The position numbers and the translations under genes were made by a program. Shown piece by piece: positions 11,501 to 21,967 of a stretch of DNA of 64,000 nucleotides (position 1 is its first letter; each line of letters opens with the position of its first letter). Under the pieces are notes generated by a model, which worked only from the letters and a program-made list of their open reading frames with translations, searched no databases and had not been told where the DNA came from. This DNA is from Carettochelys insculpta (Eukaryota > Chordata > Testudines > Carettochelyidae): contig NC_134138.1 of the NCBI RefSeq assembly GCF_033958435.1, positions 210,189,298 to 210,253,297 on the forward strand. Reading direction: 5' to 3'.

Positions 11501-14500
11501 TACATATTTATGACTTCTTACCTGAATGCAGACCATGGGCCGTAGTTTGACCACACCTGCTGTGTTTGTAATTATAACTATTATGTGGTATTTTTCACAG
11601 AATGGTGATGGGAAGATAGACAAAGAAGAACTGAAGAAGTCCTGTTTTCAGCTAAATCTTGATCTAGATGAGGAACTCCTGGATGCATTATTTGATTACT
11701 GTGATTTGGATAAAGATGGCCTGATTGACTATCTGGAGTTTGTAAACTTTCTTAACTGGAAAGACAAGATGTCTGTTGAAGAATTTGAAAAAAACATAAT
11801 TACAAAAGGTATGTGATTTATTACTAGAAAGAATTTAGGAGGATAATCCTGTCTATCCCTCAGCCACTGAAAAAGGTTGCGTCTACACTAGAAGCATCTG
11901 CCGACAAAACCTCTGTCAATAGAGTGCATCTACACACAAAAGCAGATGGACAGAACAGTTTGCAGTGTCAACAGAGAGCGGGGGCTGAAGCATAAGCCCT
12001 CTCTCTTGACAGATGTATCTATGCTGACTTCTGTCAACAGAACTCTATCGACAGTGTTATGCCTCAAATTTTTGAGGGATAACTCTGTCAAGGCAAAAGC
12101 AGAGTTCTGTCAAGACTCTGATGACAGAGGGCTTTATGTGTGTAGATGCTGCCTGAGTTATGTTGACAGAAGGCCCCTTGTGTTAACAAAGCTCTCTAGT
12201 ATAGACACAACCATACTGCAGAGGAGGTGTAGGCTTTGGGACAACAGTACATTACAGTATTTAGTGCTTCTGGGGCCCCCCAGTACATTGTGAAACATGG
12301 CTAAAGAGGCTTGCTTGCTCTGTTTGTTGGATGAGTGGATACTCCTCCTGGAACTCCTATATTTACCAAGCCCTTTTCCTAGAGTGTCATAAGGGGATTA
12401 GATTGGAAAACAAAAAAGAAACAACTAGAGAAAAATGTTACAGGCTTTAATTTGTAAATGTTCTTAACTCTAACATTTCCACTTGAACATATTGATACCA
12501 TTTAATGTTTTGAAGTTATGATAGCTGGCAATGTGTCTTTTAGGTGTTAAAGGGAAGATTCTGTAGTCTATTCAGCTCCCTTTACCATCTAAGCAGAGAA
12601 AAAGGGTACAAACTACCCACAAGCACCTACCTGAGTGTTCCTCAATAGTCATAATGCAATGTAGATGCCTCATCATCTTCTGCTTTGATGTCTTTGGTCA
12701 ACAAAGGTACAGGAAAAAAAGTGGTTTTGTGGGAGTGGTCCTGTGCAATGCATGTAATCAGCTCTCATATGGCATATGTTCCTTAGGGCCCTCAGATTGC
12801 TGCAAGCTGCTCTGGAACAAAGAATCAGGGAGCCGTAACTAGCATGAGAGAAGAAACAATGTATGACAAATGTGTAGCTATGTTGCTTAATGCTCTCTTG
12901 GGGTTTGCTCAAATACTGGGGTGATGAACACAGTATAAGAACCTCTATAGCTTCTCAGTAGAGCAGAATAGCTCCAGGACCACCACTGCTTCATTGATCT
13001 GTATCAGGGTAAATTACAAATAACCAAACTTTAGTTTGTCAGAACAGTTGTTTTTTCCTTTTTTCATACATGCAACAATTTAGTATTTAAGTGGGTTTTG
13101 CTAAAGTTCTCTCTCTGCACACTCTGGAGAAATTTTTGGGAAAAGTCTTTTTATTATTATTATTATTATTCCTTGAAGTGATCCACTGGAAACTGGAAAA
13201 ATCCAGGGATTTTGATTTTATCATAAACATTTTTAAAAGTTGGGTTAATAACAGAGCCAGCCAGGTGCAATCTAAATCTCAGTCTAAACAGTAGGACTTT
13301 TCCTTTTATGACAAGTTTATTTTATGTGAATCTATCTCATAAAGCAAGAGAGATTAAAGATCTCAGAACCATTTGAAAAGGTGTTATCTGTATATTAAAT
13401 CTTTACTACTCAATAATAAAGTAGATTTGTCATTATTTTTACCACTTAAAATATTTACTATTTTATGCCTCTAATTATTTTGACCGTTTCATAGGGAAAA
13501 GGCCAGATGCTCCTGAGCCTTCTCAGATTGAAGATGTAGGAACCAAAGCCAATGATGGCTCACTATTGAAGGCTGAAGATCTTGTACCAAAGGAACCGGG
13601 AAGCTCAGAAAACACACCACAAACTCTTACAAGACCGACAGATCGTGTATTTGCTGATTATCGTACAACTTCTTCTCAGTACAATGCTACTGTAGGTGGT
13701 CTCCCTGCAACTTGTAAGTACAGTGAATGTTACTGAAGACTAAATCAGAATCAGTTTTGGAAATGTGCTGATTACAGCGAATAGTCCGCTATCTACCTCT
13801 AATTTATCCAACAGTATTAAACCTAATATGATTCATGTATTTGAGACTGGGGTTTGGATGTTCATTTTGGATAAGCAGCCAAAAGTCTGGATGTTAATCA
13901 AAACTCTTTGGTCAAGAAATTATACTGGCAGCTCTCGGGAGAACCAGTTTTTTTATGTTATTTCTAGTAAACTATTGTTTCTGGGTTGGTTGGAAATAAA
14001 GCAACAGTAACCTTCCTTAACAGTATTTAAATACTTAAACTTCTGATTGTAGTTGAAATGATGAAATGTAAAGCCATATGAAAACTGTGTGGGAGGAAAA
14101 ATTAAATAAATATCTTTAAAAATATAAAATTTTACTTAAGTTTCAGGCAAAATTCCCAGTCAGTTCTTATTTCTTCCAAAGTAGTTCTCTAGTTCAGTGG
14201 AGTACTATATGACACAGCTACTACATCTCTGTCAGCTACTGCTGTAAGGATAGTTCTTAATTTCTTTGTTCTATATTGATTGTTTTTACATAGGTTACCC
14301 ATTACATGGTGTTCCAACCATTCGTTCAGACATTCCCGCCCCTCGTATTCGCCGCATCAGTGACAGAACTAATTATGGTGATGAAGCCAATGCTTATGCA
14401 TTATTGTGTCCATCAGTCTTCAGTCAGAAAGGAGTGTATGAGAAAGATTTTTTTAAAACAAGACCGAAGGCAGAGGTATTGTACCTTGCTTCAGAAGATT

Positions 14501-17500
14501 CTCTCTAGATATCTCACGAACACCTGCTGGATAGGTCAGGGAGGTAATGTAGTCAAGCAAATATGGCACCACACTGAAAGTCAGAAGACCTGTGGAAATT
14601 TCCACATTTGTGACTGACTCATGGTATAATTGGATGCATCATGTAACCTTTCTGTAACTCAGTTTCATTATCTGTAAAATGGGGTTAATGATATGTAAAG
14701 CATTGAGATCTGTAGATGAAATATTTTGCCATTTTACGAGTGCCCAATATTAATGTTCACAGACAGAAAATTAGGTTAAATTGATATCAGTGTTAACAGT
14801 ACCTATCAATAATTTAAAGGTGAAAAAATTATAAGAAAGTTTCAATTATCACAAAAACAAGCATTATGAATCCAGGAAATTCAGAATTTAAAGTTAATCT
14901 TGGGAGATCCAAACATGCGAAGGCAAAGAAATGCACTGCTATGGCACCCATACAGTCTTCCATAGATTTCAAGCCCGAAGATTCCATTGTGATCGTCTAG
15001 TCTGACCTCATGTGTACTATGGGCCACGAAATTTCCTGAAAACATTTCCTAGAGCATATCTTTTGGAAAAACATCCAGCCTTGATTTCAAAAAATTCAGT
15101 GATGGAGAAGCCACTGTGATTTTTGGGAAAGTGTTCCAATTATTAAATACTCTCACAGTTAAATTTTTACACCTCACTGCCTTTCTGAATTTGTCTAGCT
15201 TCTATTTCCACCCATTTGGATCATGATATGTCTTTTTCTGCTAGATTGAAGAGCCAATTATTAAATAGTTGTTCCCAGGCAGTTATTTTTATCTTACAGT
15301 CAAGTGATCCTTTAGCCTTCTCTTTGTTAAGCTAAATAGATGAAACTCCTTGAGTCTATCATTGTAAAACAAGCTTTGTAAACCTTTAATCATTCTCTTG
15401 AGGCTCAGATAATGACAATATCTCACACTGAAATATATGATGTCAGAGATACTGTATAATCAGTCTAAATATAGATATAGTGCTGAATTTGTGCTAGGAA
15501 AGAGGTGGGCAAAGAAGAAGCAGCGGCCTACCAGGGTTAACCTCTGGTAGGTTGCACCACTTTATTTACTTGTGTCTCTGCAGGTGTTGGACTATTGCAG
15601 CTCTTGTTGGTTGCAGATCACCATTTCCAGCCAATGGGAATGGCGGCAAGCGGTGTAGACTGGGACACTGTTTTCTGATGCTCCTGTTGTCCTTGAATGG
15701 CAATCTGTGACCAATGATAGCTGTGATCTCTCAATAACTGTGGAAGCATAGGAACATATAGAAGTGACAGACAGCCAATGACTAACCCTTGCAGATCAGA
15801 TCCAGCCCGCGGTTCAGTATTTGCCCACCCTGGAGCTAGGCTGAGACCCCATCACCTCTAGGCTTCTAGGCTTGGCAGTTTATAGTCCCAGCACCTGTGG
15901 ACTTGCTGTATCACTCAATGTAATGTAAAAAATTGTTTGTAGCCTGAAGCCTAATTGCTTGAACCCCAGCACCTCTTCCATTTCAGTTTAAGCGTTGTTT
16001 AGGTCCCAATTCAGCAAACCATTTAAACACATACTTAATTTTTTTGCTTTCTGGTAATGTGGCAGACATACAAACAGGGACATTGACATCAGCAACAGAT
16101 ATAGAAGCAATTTGCACAGGGATATAACTATCAAGCTGTCTAGAGCAGCTTAAGAGCATGAGTACCAGCCTCAGGCCAGACTGTTAAGAAGCAGAGCATG
16201 TACTCCAAGTTGTTTGTGAGTTCTATGCTTAGATTTCACCAACCATTTATCAAGTCTGAATCCCTCAAAGACTCTAACAGCCTTAAAGCAGAGTCACAGA
16301 TCATCCCCGTGGATACTCTGATCTATCCTGCTGGCCAGATAAGTTTATTTTTGTGACAGATGGTCCTTTACGTCAATAATCACAATATTCTGCAGATTCC
16401 CAATGCAAAAGTACTAGTTACTTATCCCAGGTCAATTGCACTTTACATCTTACACTGAAGACAATGTTTGTAGCTAATTCTTTAATACATTGTCTAAAGA
16501 TTTATTAATTTAGAAAAAGAAATAGAATTATTTACAAGGTTAAAGTTGTTAAACACATACACATACAAATCAGTTTTGGGCTCTAAGTCTAAAAGGTAAT
16601 AGAACCTACTCTAACATTTAAGTTTGATATGCCCTCTAGGGCTAACCCAGTTAAGCAGCTGGAGACCCCTTGCTTATGCTTAGAAATCTTTGTCCCTCCA
16701 CAGAAACACAAAGCAGCACAAAGACCCAGTTTCTTACTTGAGGGGATTTTTATTCTCTTTCTCCCAGAGTTCAATCTGATAGACATAGAATCATAGAATA
16801 CTAGGGCTGGAAGAGACCTCGAGAGTCCATCAAATCCAGCCCCCTGCCCTCAGGGCAGGACCAAGTACTATCTAAACCATCCCTGATAGACATCTATCTA
16901 ACCTGTTCTCAAATATATCCAGCGATGGAGATGTTCACGCATAGATCTCCTCTTTGTGATGGGGTGGGAGTAGAAATGCAATTAACGACATTTTTGTTCT
17001 TTTTGTTTCACAATAGCTTCCGTGGTTTCAATGGGACTTGTTGGTGGGCAGGATCTAACTCCTTTTACATTAGTTAATGCTTCTTTGCTGTTTGGTGATG
17101 TACACAGTTACAGAGGTTTGCAATGCAAACAATACAATCTTATGACGAGGTACAGATGTTGAAGGTGAGATGACTATATACATCATCATACAGGCATTTC
17201 ACAAAGTCTAAACACACGCTTGCAAAGTTAACATCTATGTTACCAATACTAACACAGGTGATCCAGATTAGTTTACAGATATGTATTGACGTGTGTTCAG
17301 TTGAGGCCTAGAACTCTTGACATGAGCTAGCACCTGGTCTGCCGGCATCACAGTGGCCATGAAGGGAGATGGACTCAGATTGTCCAGTCAGCTATTTAGA
17401 TTCACCCTGCAGCTGGATAAAGGTGCAAACTCTTCTACCACTGAAATGGTGCTATTGTCTGCAGCTGCCGGCATAAAATATCTGGGTGAAGAGGGTGATG

Positions 17501-20500
17501 AAGGAAAAAGGGAGACTAGGAGGCAGAGTGTTGGAGAGGACAAACTAGGTAGTAGATTCATATATGTTCCATTAGTGGAACCTAGGGCTCTTGATGGTGG
17601 GCAGTCTGCCTGGCTATGATGGCTACGTCTAGATGGGATGCTGCTGCGAGCAGCATCATGCAAATGAGGAATAAAGGGCTGCTGACAAGGGGTGTTTTTG
17701 CCAACAGAACCCCATCTACACACCTTGTTTTGTGCCAAGGCAGCGATCTCACATGAGTATGCAAATGAGGCACATGACTATGCAAAATGAACTGCTATTT
17801 GCATTGTTGGATGTGCTCATTTGCATAAAGCTGCGAAAAACAGCACCCTGCCTAGAGGTAGCTGATTAGTGTATCCTTCAAATGGGCAAGACTAATTCAG
17901 TCCAACACAAGTTGGATGAATCAGTAGTTTGTATTGTTTTGTGGTATGGGTTGGAATGGATGCCTTATAAAATGCGGAAGTGTGCTGTTGACAGTGTTGT
18001 AAGTGATGTGAATATGGCAAGGAATGTTGGAGACTTTTCCTTTAACTGGTTGCTTACGTGCTTTCTGGTTTTTGATTAGCTGGCTAAGTTGTGACGAAAC
18101 CTTAGCTGTCACCAAACATAGTTTTTGTTCACAGTATTAAATTCAGAAGTTAGTCTTTGAGTGATATTTCAGAATTAGACTCATTGTCACAAATAGTGGA
18201 TTTGTTTTATAACAATGGTGGGCAAAAGTCAGGAAAACATTCAGACACTTATCTGAAACTCGAGGACTTTTGAAGTATTCAAAGTTCAACAACTCCACAG
18301 TATTTACTCCATTCCTTTCTCCGTCCCTCACTGTGATCTTCAGTGCTTTTATCTGCTTTTCAAGTTGCTGCAATTAAGGTACAATACAGTCAATACAAAT
18401 TTAATTTATTGTAAATGAGTAAGACTCTTTAAGTTTGTTGCACTTTTCATCTGAACATTATTTATACAGAAGCATTTTTATAGTACAACTATGGAATTAT
18501 GATTCTACTCTGACTGGCCTTTTAGCTGATTTAGATAGAAATATGGCAGGATTTCTTCCTTGAAATTGTGAGCTTTAACTGCTGGTGCACCTGCTCCCCA
18601 TTATACAAACTGAGAAACAATACCTTGTAAAAATACTGCTTTCAGTTGTTTACCCCTTATTTATGTCATTGTTGTAACAGAAGAAAAATCATCATACAGG
18701 TACACGTTACCTTGGCATTCCCATACATAAATTATGAGAACTTTATCACATTTATATTGTCCTAAGAACTTTTGTCAAATGAGAAACAGTATTTGATCAC
18801 CTAAATTTTCTTCATGTTATACTATTATACTATGTTATACTATTTTGCTAGAAGTCACTCATTACTCACAAATGGCTAAATTATAAACTTTTTTGCAAAG
18901 CCCATGTTAATAGGTAGATTCTGTAGGAGATGGCAGGACAGTTTCCCTCAGTAGTGGATCACCAGCATAGCTGTTGCTACCTTCCAAAAATGCCATAACA
19001 TTTGTACTGCTGCATATCTTTCCCCTTGTGGAAGTTTAAGACAGATTATTCAAACAGTCACAGGTCTGTTAGTCAGGCCTCATCCCAAATAACCTTGTCT
19101 GTGTTAACGAGGAGAAAAATGACACAGAGGTTTTGCACAGGGGTTGCACAATTTCCCTTGCTAGCACTTCAGGGCATGACTGCTGCAGTTGAACACACGC
19201 AGCTGGCCTGTGTCAGCTGCCTCAGGCTCATGAGGCTTGGGTTATAGGGCTGCTTAATTGTAGTTCAGGCCTTTTGGTTTCAGGCTTGTGGGGGTCCCAG
19301 AGGTTAGGGTTCAATCCAAACCTATATGTCTACATAACAGTTAAGCAGACTCTTAGCCTGGCCCTGCAAACCCAAGTCAGCTGACACAGGCCAGCCACCG
19401 GTGTTTAAATGCCATTTAGGGCCAATCTATACTTACCGTAGGTCTAGATATAGGGCTAATCTATACCTACCATAAGATCACTATGCATTTCTGGGCCCAG
19501 CAGTCAACCCCTGTATTCCATGTGATAGAGTGATGTCGGTGCAAGTCTGAAGAGCCTTCGACTACACTAGGTAAGAAAGTTGATTCTGGTATGTCAATTC
19601 TAGCTATGCTAATAGTGTAGCTAAAATTGTGTATCGGAAATTGACTTTCTCCCCTAGTGTAAATTTACCCATAGACATAATCAGAGGCCCCCTTTCCACT
19701 TAATAGAATTAAGGCAGTTCTGCTGTGTTTTGGGTCTCTTGCATCTGGGGAGGAATGGGGAGCTGGTTGGAATAGGATATGTTGTATGGATGTGTTTTAT
19801 AAAACCAAATTATTGGAATAGACTAGTTATTTTTGAAAATATATTAATACGTGTCAGAATTTTGAATAAATTCCTCATCTATATTGCAAAGGATGTGACA
19901 GAACACAGACACATATGTGACCTAGCAATGAAGAATGAGAAGAATTATTAATTCTGGTAGGACTCCCATGCCAGAGACCACTGTCTGTCCCTCACACACT
20001 CTTCAACGTCTCAGCGTGTATAGTTTATTCATCAATGAGTTGTGTAGTTTCTTTTATATGTGGAACTGTTTCACTGTTTTATTACTGTATGCTATATTTT
20101 CTAATGCTAGCCATGTTAAAAATTAAGAGCTGATTTGATTACTTTAAACAGGTGCCTCATAAAATTCCTCATACATAGTCATTCAAAACTTAAAATTCAA
20201 ATCTAAAATTAAAAAAGGGGACTTGACAATGTCCTTCTTTATCATTTTATTACAGAAAGTATTCAATCATGCTTGAAAGTGCATTTGGTTAGGTATTTTA
20301 CAGTAAAGTATACTGATAATTAGAGGCCTCAGATATAAAATATGATTTGTCAGAACTCTTCAGAATTACTTGCGCATGAACATATTAACATTTTATAATC
20401 TAGTTCTGAAGCAGGAAATCCAGGTACACAGAATATAGCTAACAGCAAATAGAATTTATGCTGCATTGATAAGCCCATTATGCCTGTCATGCAGAAGTTA

Positions 20501-21731
20501 TAATGTAGTCTGAAATGTCATATTCCATTATAGACTATCCAGTTTATGCAAAACACAGTAGATGGCAATAGGGCATTAAATCATTCTCTACTCATGCAGT
20601 GCACTAAATATTTCAATAATTCTGTTTAATTTTTAATTTATTCTGATATTGGGTAGTAACTGTTCCCAAACATGCAATAGTTAATGAAATCATAATTTAA
20701 AAGCCTGGGACTATATCATACCATCTGTTTTTGAGCAGAAAACCCTGTTGAAATTGATAAGGCATTTGCTTAATAGCCAATTGCACAATCTGACCCACGA
20801 TTCCAGCCTTCATTACAAAAAAATCAAAGTGGCCATAGGATTACTAACCATTAAAACAGAATATGTTAAGACCATATGGAAAAATAGTTCTTGCTAAGGC
20901 TCCAGTTGATGAAAGCGTTCCTATTAAGGAAAGGTCTTAAACAAGTTTACCTTTATTGAACATATTGGAATGTAAGCATGTGCTTAAGTGCTGTCCTGAA
21001 TCAGAGTGTGTTCCAGTTCCCCTTGGAGTCAGAGTCTTTAACTGGACCATAGATCAGGCCCTTAGCATGACGCTATTTATTTTGGCTGGCAAATAATATG
21101 TCATTCTCTTATTCAGTATCAATACGACAATCACAGTAAAAGGTTGATGAGTTGATTTTGTGCATGGGATGGTTTTCAACATGGGGAGATGTCACAGGGT
21201 GATGCTGGCCCTTTAAGAGTGAGCAGAGCCAATGCATGTGTTTTGCTGGGATTCTTTGGAAACTCTTAACTTATAAATTTCCTGAGTTCTATGTAGTTGT
21301 TTTCTGAATCTTTAAACTGTATCAAACTGATTTGTATATTTGTACATTCAGGGCCAAATTTTGCAGTCCTTAGTCTTTCCTTAGAGTAACTTTAATGGGA
21401 ACTGGCTTGGTTAAGCACTCTGGGGTTTGGCCTACAGTCTTCATTAATGGTGAAATTCACTCCTAACCAAATTAAAATTCCTCACTAGAATAATAGATGC
21501 AAGACCAGGCCCTAAACTAATTAAAGTAATTGCTGAGAAAAATTAATTTGATCCCATATTACTTTACAGATTGCACGCATTCTCCGTAACATTGGGGTGA
21601 GCATTTCAGATGAAAACTTTGAAGAAGTATGGAAGCAGGCCTGCATGAAACATCACAGAGGAGAGGTCTGTGTAGAATCCATCAGGAATATACTGGATGA
21701 GATACAAGCATCACACACAAAATGCATCTGA
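2441..21731 (+). CDS. EFHB: EFHB (CFAP21), C-terminal half in eight exons; 5' partial
   Basis: Joined exons are 2441-2570, 3179-3262, 4840-4907, 9384-9538, 11601-11808, 13495-13713, 14294-14475 and 21570-21731. They splice in phase with AG/GT at every junction and give about 401 residues plus TGA. Landmarks match EFHB as I know it: a conserved [14 protein letters not shown] stretch, two EF-hand loops (visible residues 144-155 and 180-191), the segment [20 protein letters not shown], and a C-terminal HHRGEVCVE block. Both loops have D, D/N, D, D and E at calcium-coordinating positions 1, 3, 5, 9 and 12. Known of the family: EFHB is a microtubule inner protein of motile cilia doublets and has been linked to store-operated calcium entry. 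Human EFHB is about 830 residues, so roughly half the protein lies upstream of the window. No in-frame stop or frameshift is seen, so the gene looks intact. Confidence 0.95.
3179..3262 (+). CDS. EFHB: EFHB exon
   Basis: The exon is 84 bp with acceptor tttgtag and donor GTAAGT. It encodes a lysine-rich stretch ([18 protein letters not shown]) and ends with two bases (cc) of a proline codon. Phase matches both neighbours. Confidence 0.92.
3263..4839. other. EFHB intron
   Basis: Intron between exons 3179-3262 and 4840-4907. Apart from the CR1/SINE stub near 3535 and the repeat at 3690-3990, it is AT-rich and I see no further feature. Confidence 0.6.
3690..3990. repeat. GC-rich interspersed repeat, copy b (unassigned)
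   Basis: This is a diverged parallel of 1750-2060. It shares the succession cttgggcgga.., gccagccctcagagctgcat, gcaatttaatgggcc and gctgctactgtggcttcag. It lies within an EFHB intron. The - strand open frame here has no recognisable domain. Confidence 0.5.
4840..4907 (+). CDS. EFHB: EFHB exon
   Basis: The exon is 68 bp with acceptor attggcag and donor GTAAAT. It encodes [20 protein letters not shown], the most recognisable EFHB block upstream of the EF-hands. An RTE-type LINE tail (a TAC/TAG triplet repeat) begins about 13 bases after the donor. Confidence 0.95.
4917..6080 (-). pseudogene. RTE-type LINE 3' portion, reverse transcriptase relic
   Basis: Reading the - strand, 6075-5915 gives [14 protein letters not shown] and GVLTESF, a reverse transcriptase region. 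5810-5690 gives [15 protein letters not shown] and then [13 protein letters not shown]; the catalytic F-A-D-D box is mutated to FTDD. 5600-5400 gives [21 protein letters not shown] and [10 protein letters not shown], typical of RTE elements. Decayed RTE C-terminal sequence follows. The 3' end is a TAG-type triplet tail at about 4920-4947. Several stops and frameshifts make it dead, and a foreign arm (5813-5913) is inserted in it. Confidence 0.82.
5813..5913 (-). repeat. Penelope-like terminal arm inserted in the RTE LINE
   Basis: The run gtcctgtggcacc, then atagactaacag, then cataagctttcgtgggcaaa, then acccacttcatcagatg is one arm of the foldback family. It interrupts the RTE reverse transcriptase between the HNGVLTESF and [10 protein letters not shown] segments, so it inserted later. 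Confidence 0.7.
6330..6904 (+). repeat. CR1/L3-like LINE fragment, upstream part
   Basis: This A-rich block, with aaattaagaggatttttac and gtaattaaggaaagaattaag, resembles the region before the reverse transcriptase of CR1/L3 elements. It appears continuous with 7335-8165 across the inserted MITE at 6905-7331. No intact frame remains. Confidence 0.45.
6905..7331. mobile_element. Palindromic Harbinger MITE (about 427 bp)
   Basis: The outer ends are gtctacactagcc and ggctagtgtagatgtagcc, continuing as a long imperfect palindrome (ccaaaaactttgaaatggcc and its complement). The centre is an inverted block around ccccttattcc/ggaataagggg. TAA occurs on both sides (6902-6904 and 7332-7334), a canonical Harbinger TWA target. 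The whole element can fold on itself. A shorter relative is at 37299-37511. Confidence 0.85.
7335..8165 (+). pseudogene. CR1/L3-like LINE reverse transcriptase relic
   Basis: Around 7636-7680 one frame reads VNIIYLDF, a stop, then KAFDQK, a decayed version of the D-F-x-K-A-F-D motif of non-LTR reverse transcriptases. Further on there are A-rich fragments ending with aatggcagatgaaattca, which are seen in CR1-type ORF2. Many stops. It lies in an EFHB intron. Confidence 0.6.
8166..9107. other. EFHB intron, no recognised feature
   Basis: Part of the 4908-9383 intron. A pyrimidine-rich stretch (about 8540-8750) gives an open frame without domains. Nothing else is seen. Confidence 0.5.
9108..9285 (-). 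repeat. Turtle-type tRNA-derived SINE with CR1-like tail (- orientation)
   Basis: Left to right it shows the CR1-like 3' tail (aactggaagggacctcggga, then tccagtcccc), a middle part around ttgccccagatccctaaa, and a tRNA-like head with B-box-like ggcttaaactcacaac. The same arrangement occurs at 52238-52412. It lies 100 bases upstream of an EFHB exon. Confidence 0.7.
9384..9538 (+). CDS. EFHB: EFHB exon carrying the start of EF-hand 1
   Basis: The exon is 155 bp with acceptor tttacag and donor GTCAGT. It encodes GVGDLLHNR through EAFRHYDK. The last two residues, D and K, are positions 1 and 2 of the first EF-hand loop, which continues in the next exon. The intron after it is phase 0. Confidence 0.95.
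9539..10974. other. EFHB intron, no recognised feature
   Basis: AT-rich intronic sequence. No repeat family recognised by eye until the CR1 end at 10975. Confidence 0.5.
10975..11450 (+). repeat. CR1 LINE 3' end
   Basis: It contains ggttaaaaaactgggcatg, then tattaagggctgttataaa, then attaggaaaaattagcctg, then gaggtttttaagaacaagctgg. These follow each other at the 3' end of CR1 elements, and the same succession is seen at 57190-57350 and 22400-22620. No coding potential. Confidence 0.75.
11601..11808 (+). CDS. EFHB: EFHB exon with the rest of EF-hand 1 and all of EF-hand 2
   Basis: The exon is 208 bp with acceptor tttttcacag and donor GTATGT. It opens with [10 protein letters not shown], completing EF-hand loop 1. 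It then encodes the [12 protein letters not shown] loop at 11703-11738, with D, D, D, D and E at positions 1, 3, 5, 9 and 12. A longer open frame starting at 11526 includes intron sequence and should not be used as the exon start. Confidence 0.96.
11875..12212. mobile_element. Harbinger-type MITE (338 bp)
   Basis: The termini are ggttgcgtctacactag and ctagtatagacacaacc, inverted copies of the 17-bp family terminus. The interior is rich in ctgtcaacaga/gttgacag motifs and is shared with the element at 42308-42752. The flanking triplets are AAA and ATA, so the duplication is not perfect. It lies in an EFHB intron. Confidence 0.8.
12213..13494. other. EFHB intron
   Basis: Only the TTA microsatellite is notable. 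The open frames on both strands around 12650-12910 overlap each other and carry no domain. Confidence 0.5.
13149..13170. repeat. (TTA)n microsatellite
   Basis: About seven tandem TTA units in an EFHB intron. Confidence 0.9.
13495..13713 (+). CDS. EFHB: EFHB exon, acidic/polar linker
   Basis: The exon is 219 bp with acceptor gtttcatag and donor GTAAGT. It encodes a polar, probably disordered linker beginning [13 protein letters not shown] and ending [11 protein letters not shown]. The final base combines with the next exon to make a cysteine codon. This linker is less conserved in the family, so its assignment rests on frame continuity and on the flanking exons. Confidence 0.9.
14294..14475 (+). 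CDS. EFHB: EFHB exon with the conserved [16 protein letters not shown] block
   Basis: The exon is 182 bp with acceptor tttttacatag. It encodes [18 protein letters not shown] and the following [10 protein letters not shown], then FFKTRPKAE. The donor is GTATTG, which is weak because position +5 is T instead of G. Read-through into the intron gives only ten more codons before a stop at 14506-14508. Confidence 0.94.
14960..15430 (-). repeat. CR1/L3-like LINE fragment (- orientation)
   Basis: The + strand reads gtgatcgtctagtctgacctc, then aaaaattcagtgatggaga, then agtgttccaattattaaat. These are the reverse complement of the 3' part of CR1/L3-type LINEs. It is old and heavily mutated. Confidence 0.6.
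15499..15832. mobile_element. hAT-type MITE (about 334 bp)
   Basis: The ends are gaggtgggcaaa and tttgcccaccctg, inverted repeats of the common hAT terminus. The flanking octamers gtgctagg (15491-15498) and gagctagg (15833-15840) agree at seven of eight positions, matching the 8-bp target duplication of hAT elements. No open reading frame. Confidence 0.7.
15833..17620. other. EFHB intron with unassigned repeat-like sequence
   Basis: The CR1 end at 16785-16950 lies inside sequence that looks like one continuous older repeat (gtctaaaaggtaatagaacc on one side, ttccgtggtttcaatgggac on the other). I cannot assign it. An LTR retrotransposon is possible. Confidence 0.35.
16785..16950 (-). repeat. 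CR1 LINE 3' end (- orientation)
   Basis: The succession atcatagaatactagggctgg, then agacctcgagagtccatc, then cctgccctcagggcagga, then cagcgatggagat is the reverse complement of the CR1 3' UTR familiar from bird and reptile genomes. It interrupts another, unassigned repeat-like sequence. Confidence 0.8.
17621..17863. mobile_element. Harbinger-type MITE (243 bp)
   Basis: The ends are ggctacgtctagatggg and ctagaggtagct. GAT flanks both sides (17618-17620 and 17864-17866). The interior has the octamer-like phrase atgcaaatgagg/tatgcaaatgaggca three times and its inverse ctcatttgcat. It lies in the last EFHB intron. Confidence 0.75.
17864..21569. other. Remainder of the last EFHB intron
   Basis: AT-rich. 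Apart from the small MITE at 19554 I see no supported feature. Near 19420-19490 a phrase of about 22 bp (ggcta/ccaatctatac.tacc) is repeated twice. Confidence 0.5.
19554..19670. mobile_element. Small Harbinger-type MITE (117 bp)
   Basis: The ends gccttcgactacactag and ctagtgtaaatttaccc are diverged inverted copies of the family terminus. The interior is only about 80 bp. The target duplication is not clear. Confidence 0.55.
21570..21731 (+). CDS. EFHB: EFHB terminal coding exon
   Basis: The acceptor is tactttacag and the exon reads 53 codons and then TGA at 21729-21731. It contains [18 protein letters not shown] and [14 protein letters not shown], the conserved EFHB C-terminus. It is separated from the preceding exon by a 7.1-kb intron. 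Confidence 0.94.
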   Translation: MARILRNIGVSISDENFEEVWKQACMKHHRGEVCVESIRNILDEIQASHTKCI

Positions 21732-21762
21732 AGATTTCTGTTCTTTGTGGTATTTTATTTAA

Positions 21763-21768
21763 AATAAA
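21763..21768 (+). terminator. EFHB: EFHB polyadenylation signal (AATAAA)
   Basis: A canonical AATAAA lies 31 bases after the EFHB stop codon and is followed by a T/G-rich stretch. This implies a very short 3' UTR of roughly 50-60 bases. Alternative downstream signals cannot be excluded. Confidence 0.75.
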
Positions 21769-21849
21769 TCAGCCATAATTTTGGTGGTGACTAGTAAAAA
21801 TGTTTAAATGTATTGTGTTTACAAAACTTGAGTTCAATCTATATATATG

Positions 21850-21895
21850 GAGATACACATCTCGTAGAGCTGGAAGGGACCTATAGTCCTGGACT
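21850..21895 (-). repeat. Short CR1/SINE tail remnant
   Basis: The phrase cgtagagctggaagggacct matches the CR1/SINE 3' tail seen at 9130, 16800 and 52260. It lies about 80 bases after the EFHB poly(A) signal. A similar stub is at 3535-3575. Confidence 0.5.
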
Positions 21896-21967
21896 GTTCT
21901 TATTCCCCATTAAAGTTAGGGAATTGGGTCACTGATTCAGTGGAAACAGTACTAGGTATGTACTTGC

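Noticed and set aside
11526..11600. Upstream start of the EF-hand open frame
   Set aside because: The splice acceptor tttttcacag ends at 11600 and the previous exon joins in phase there. The extra 25 codons are intron.
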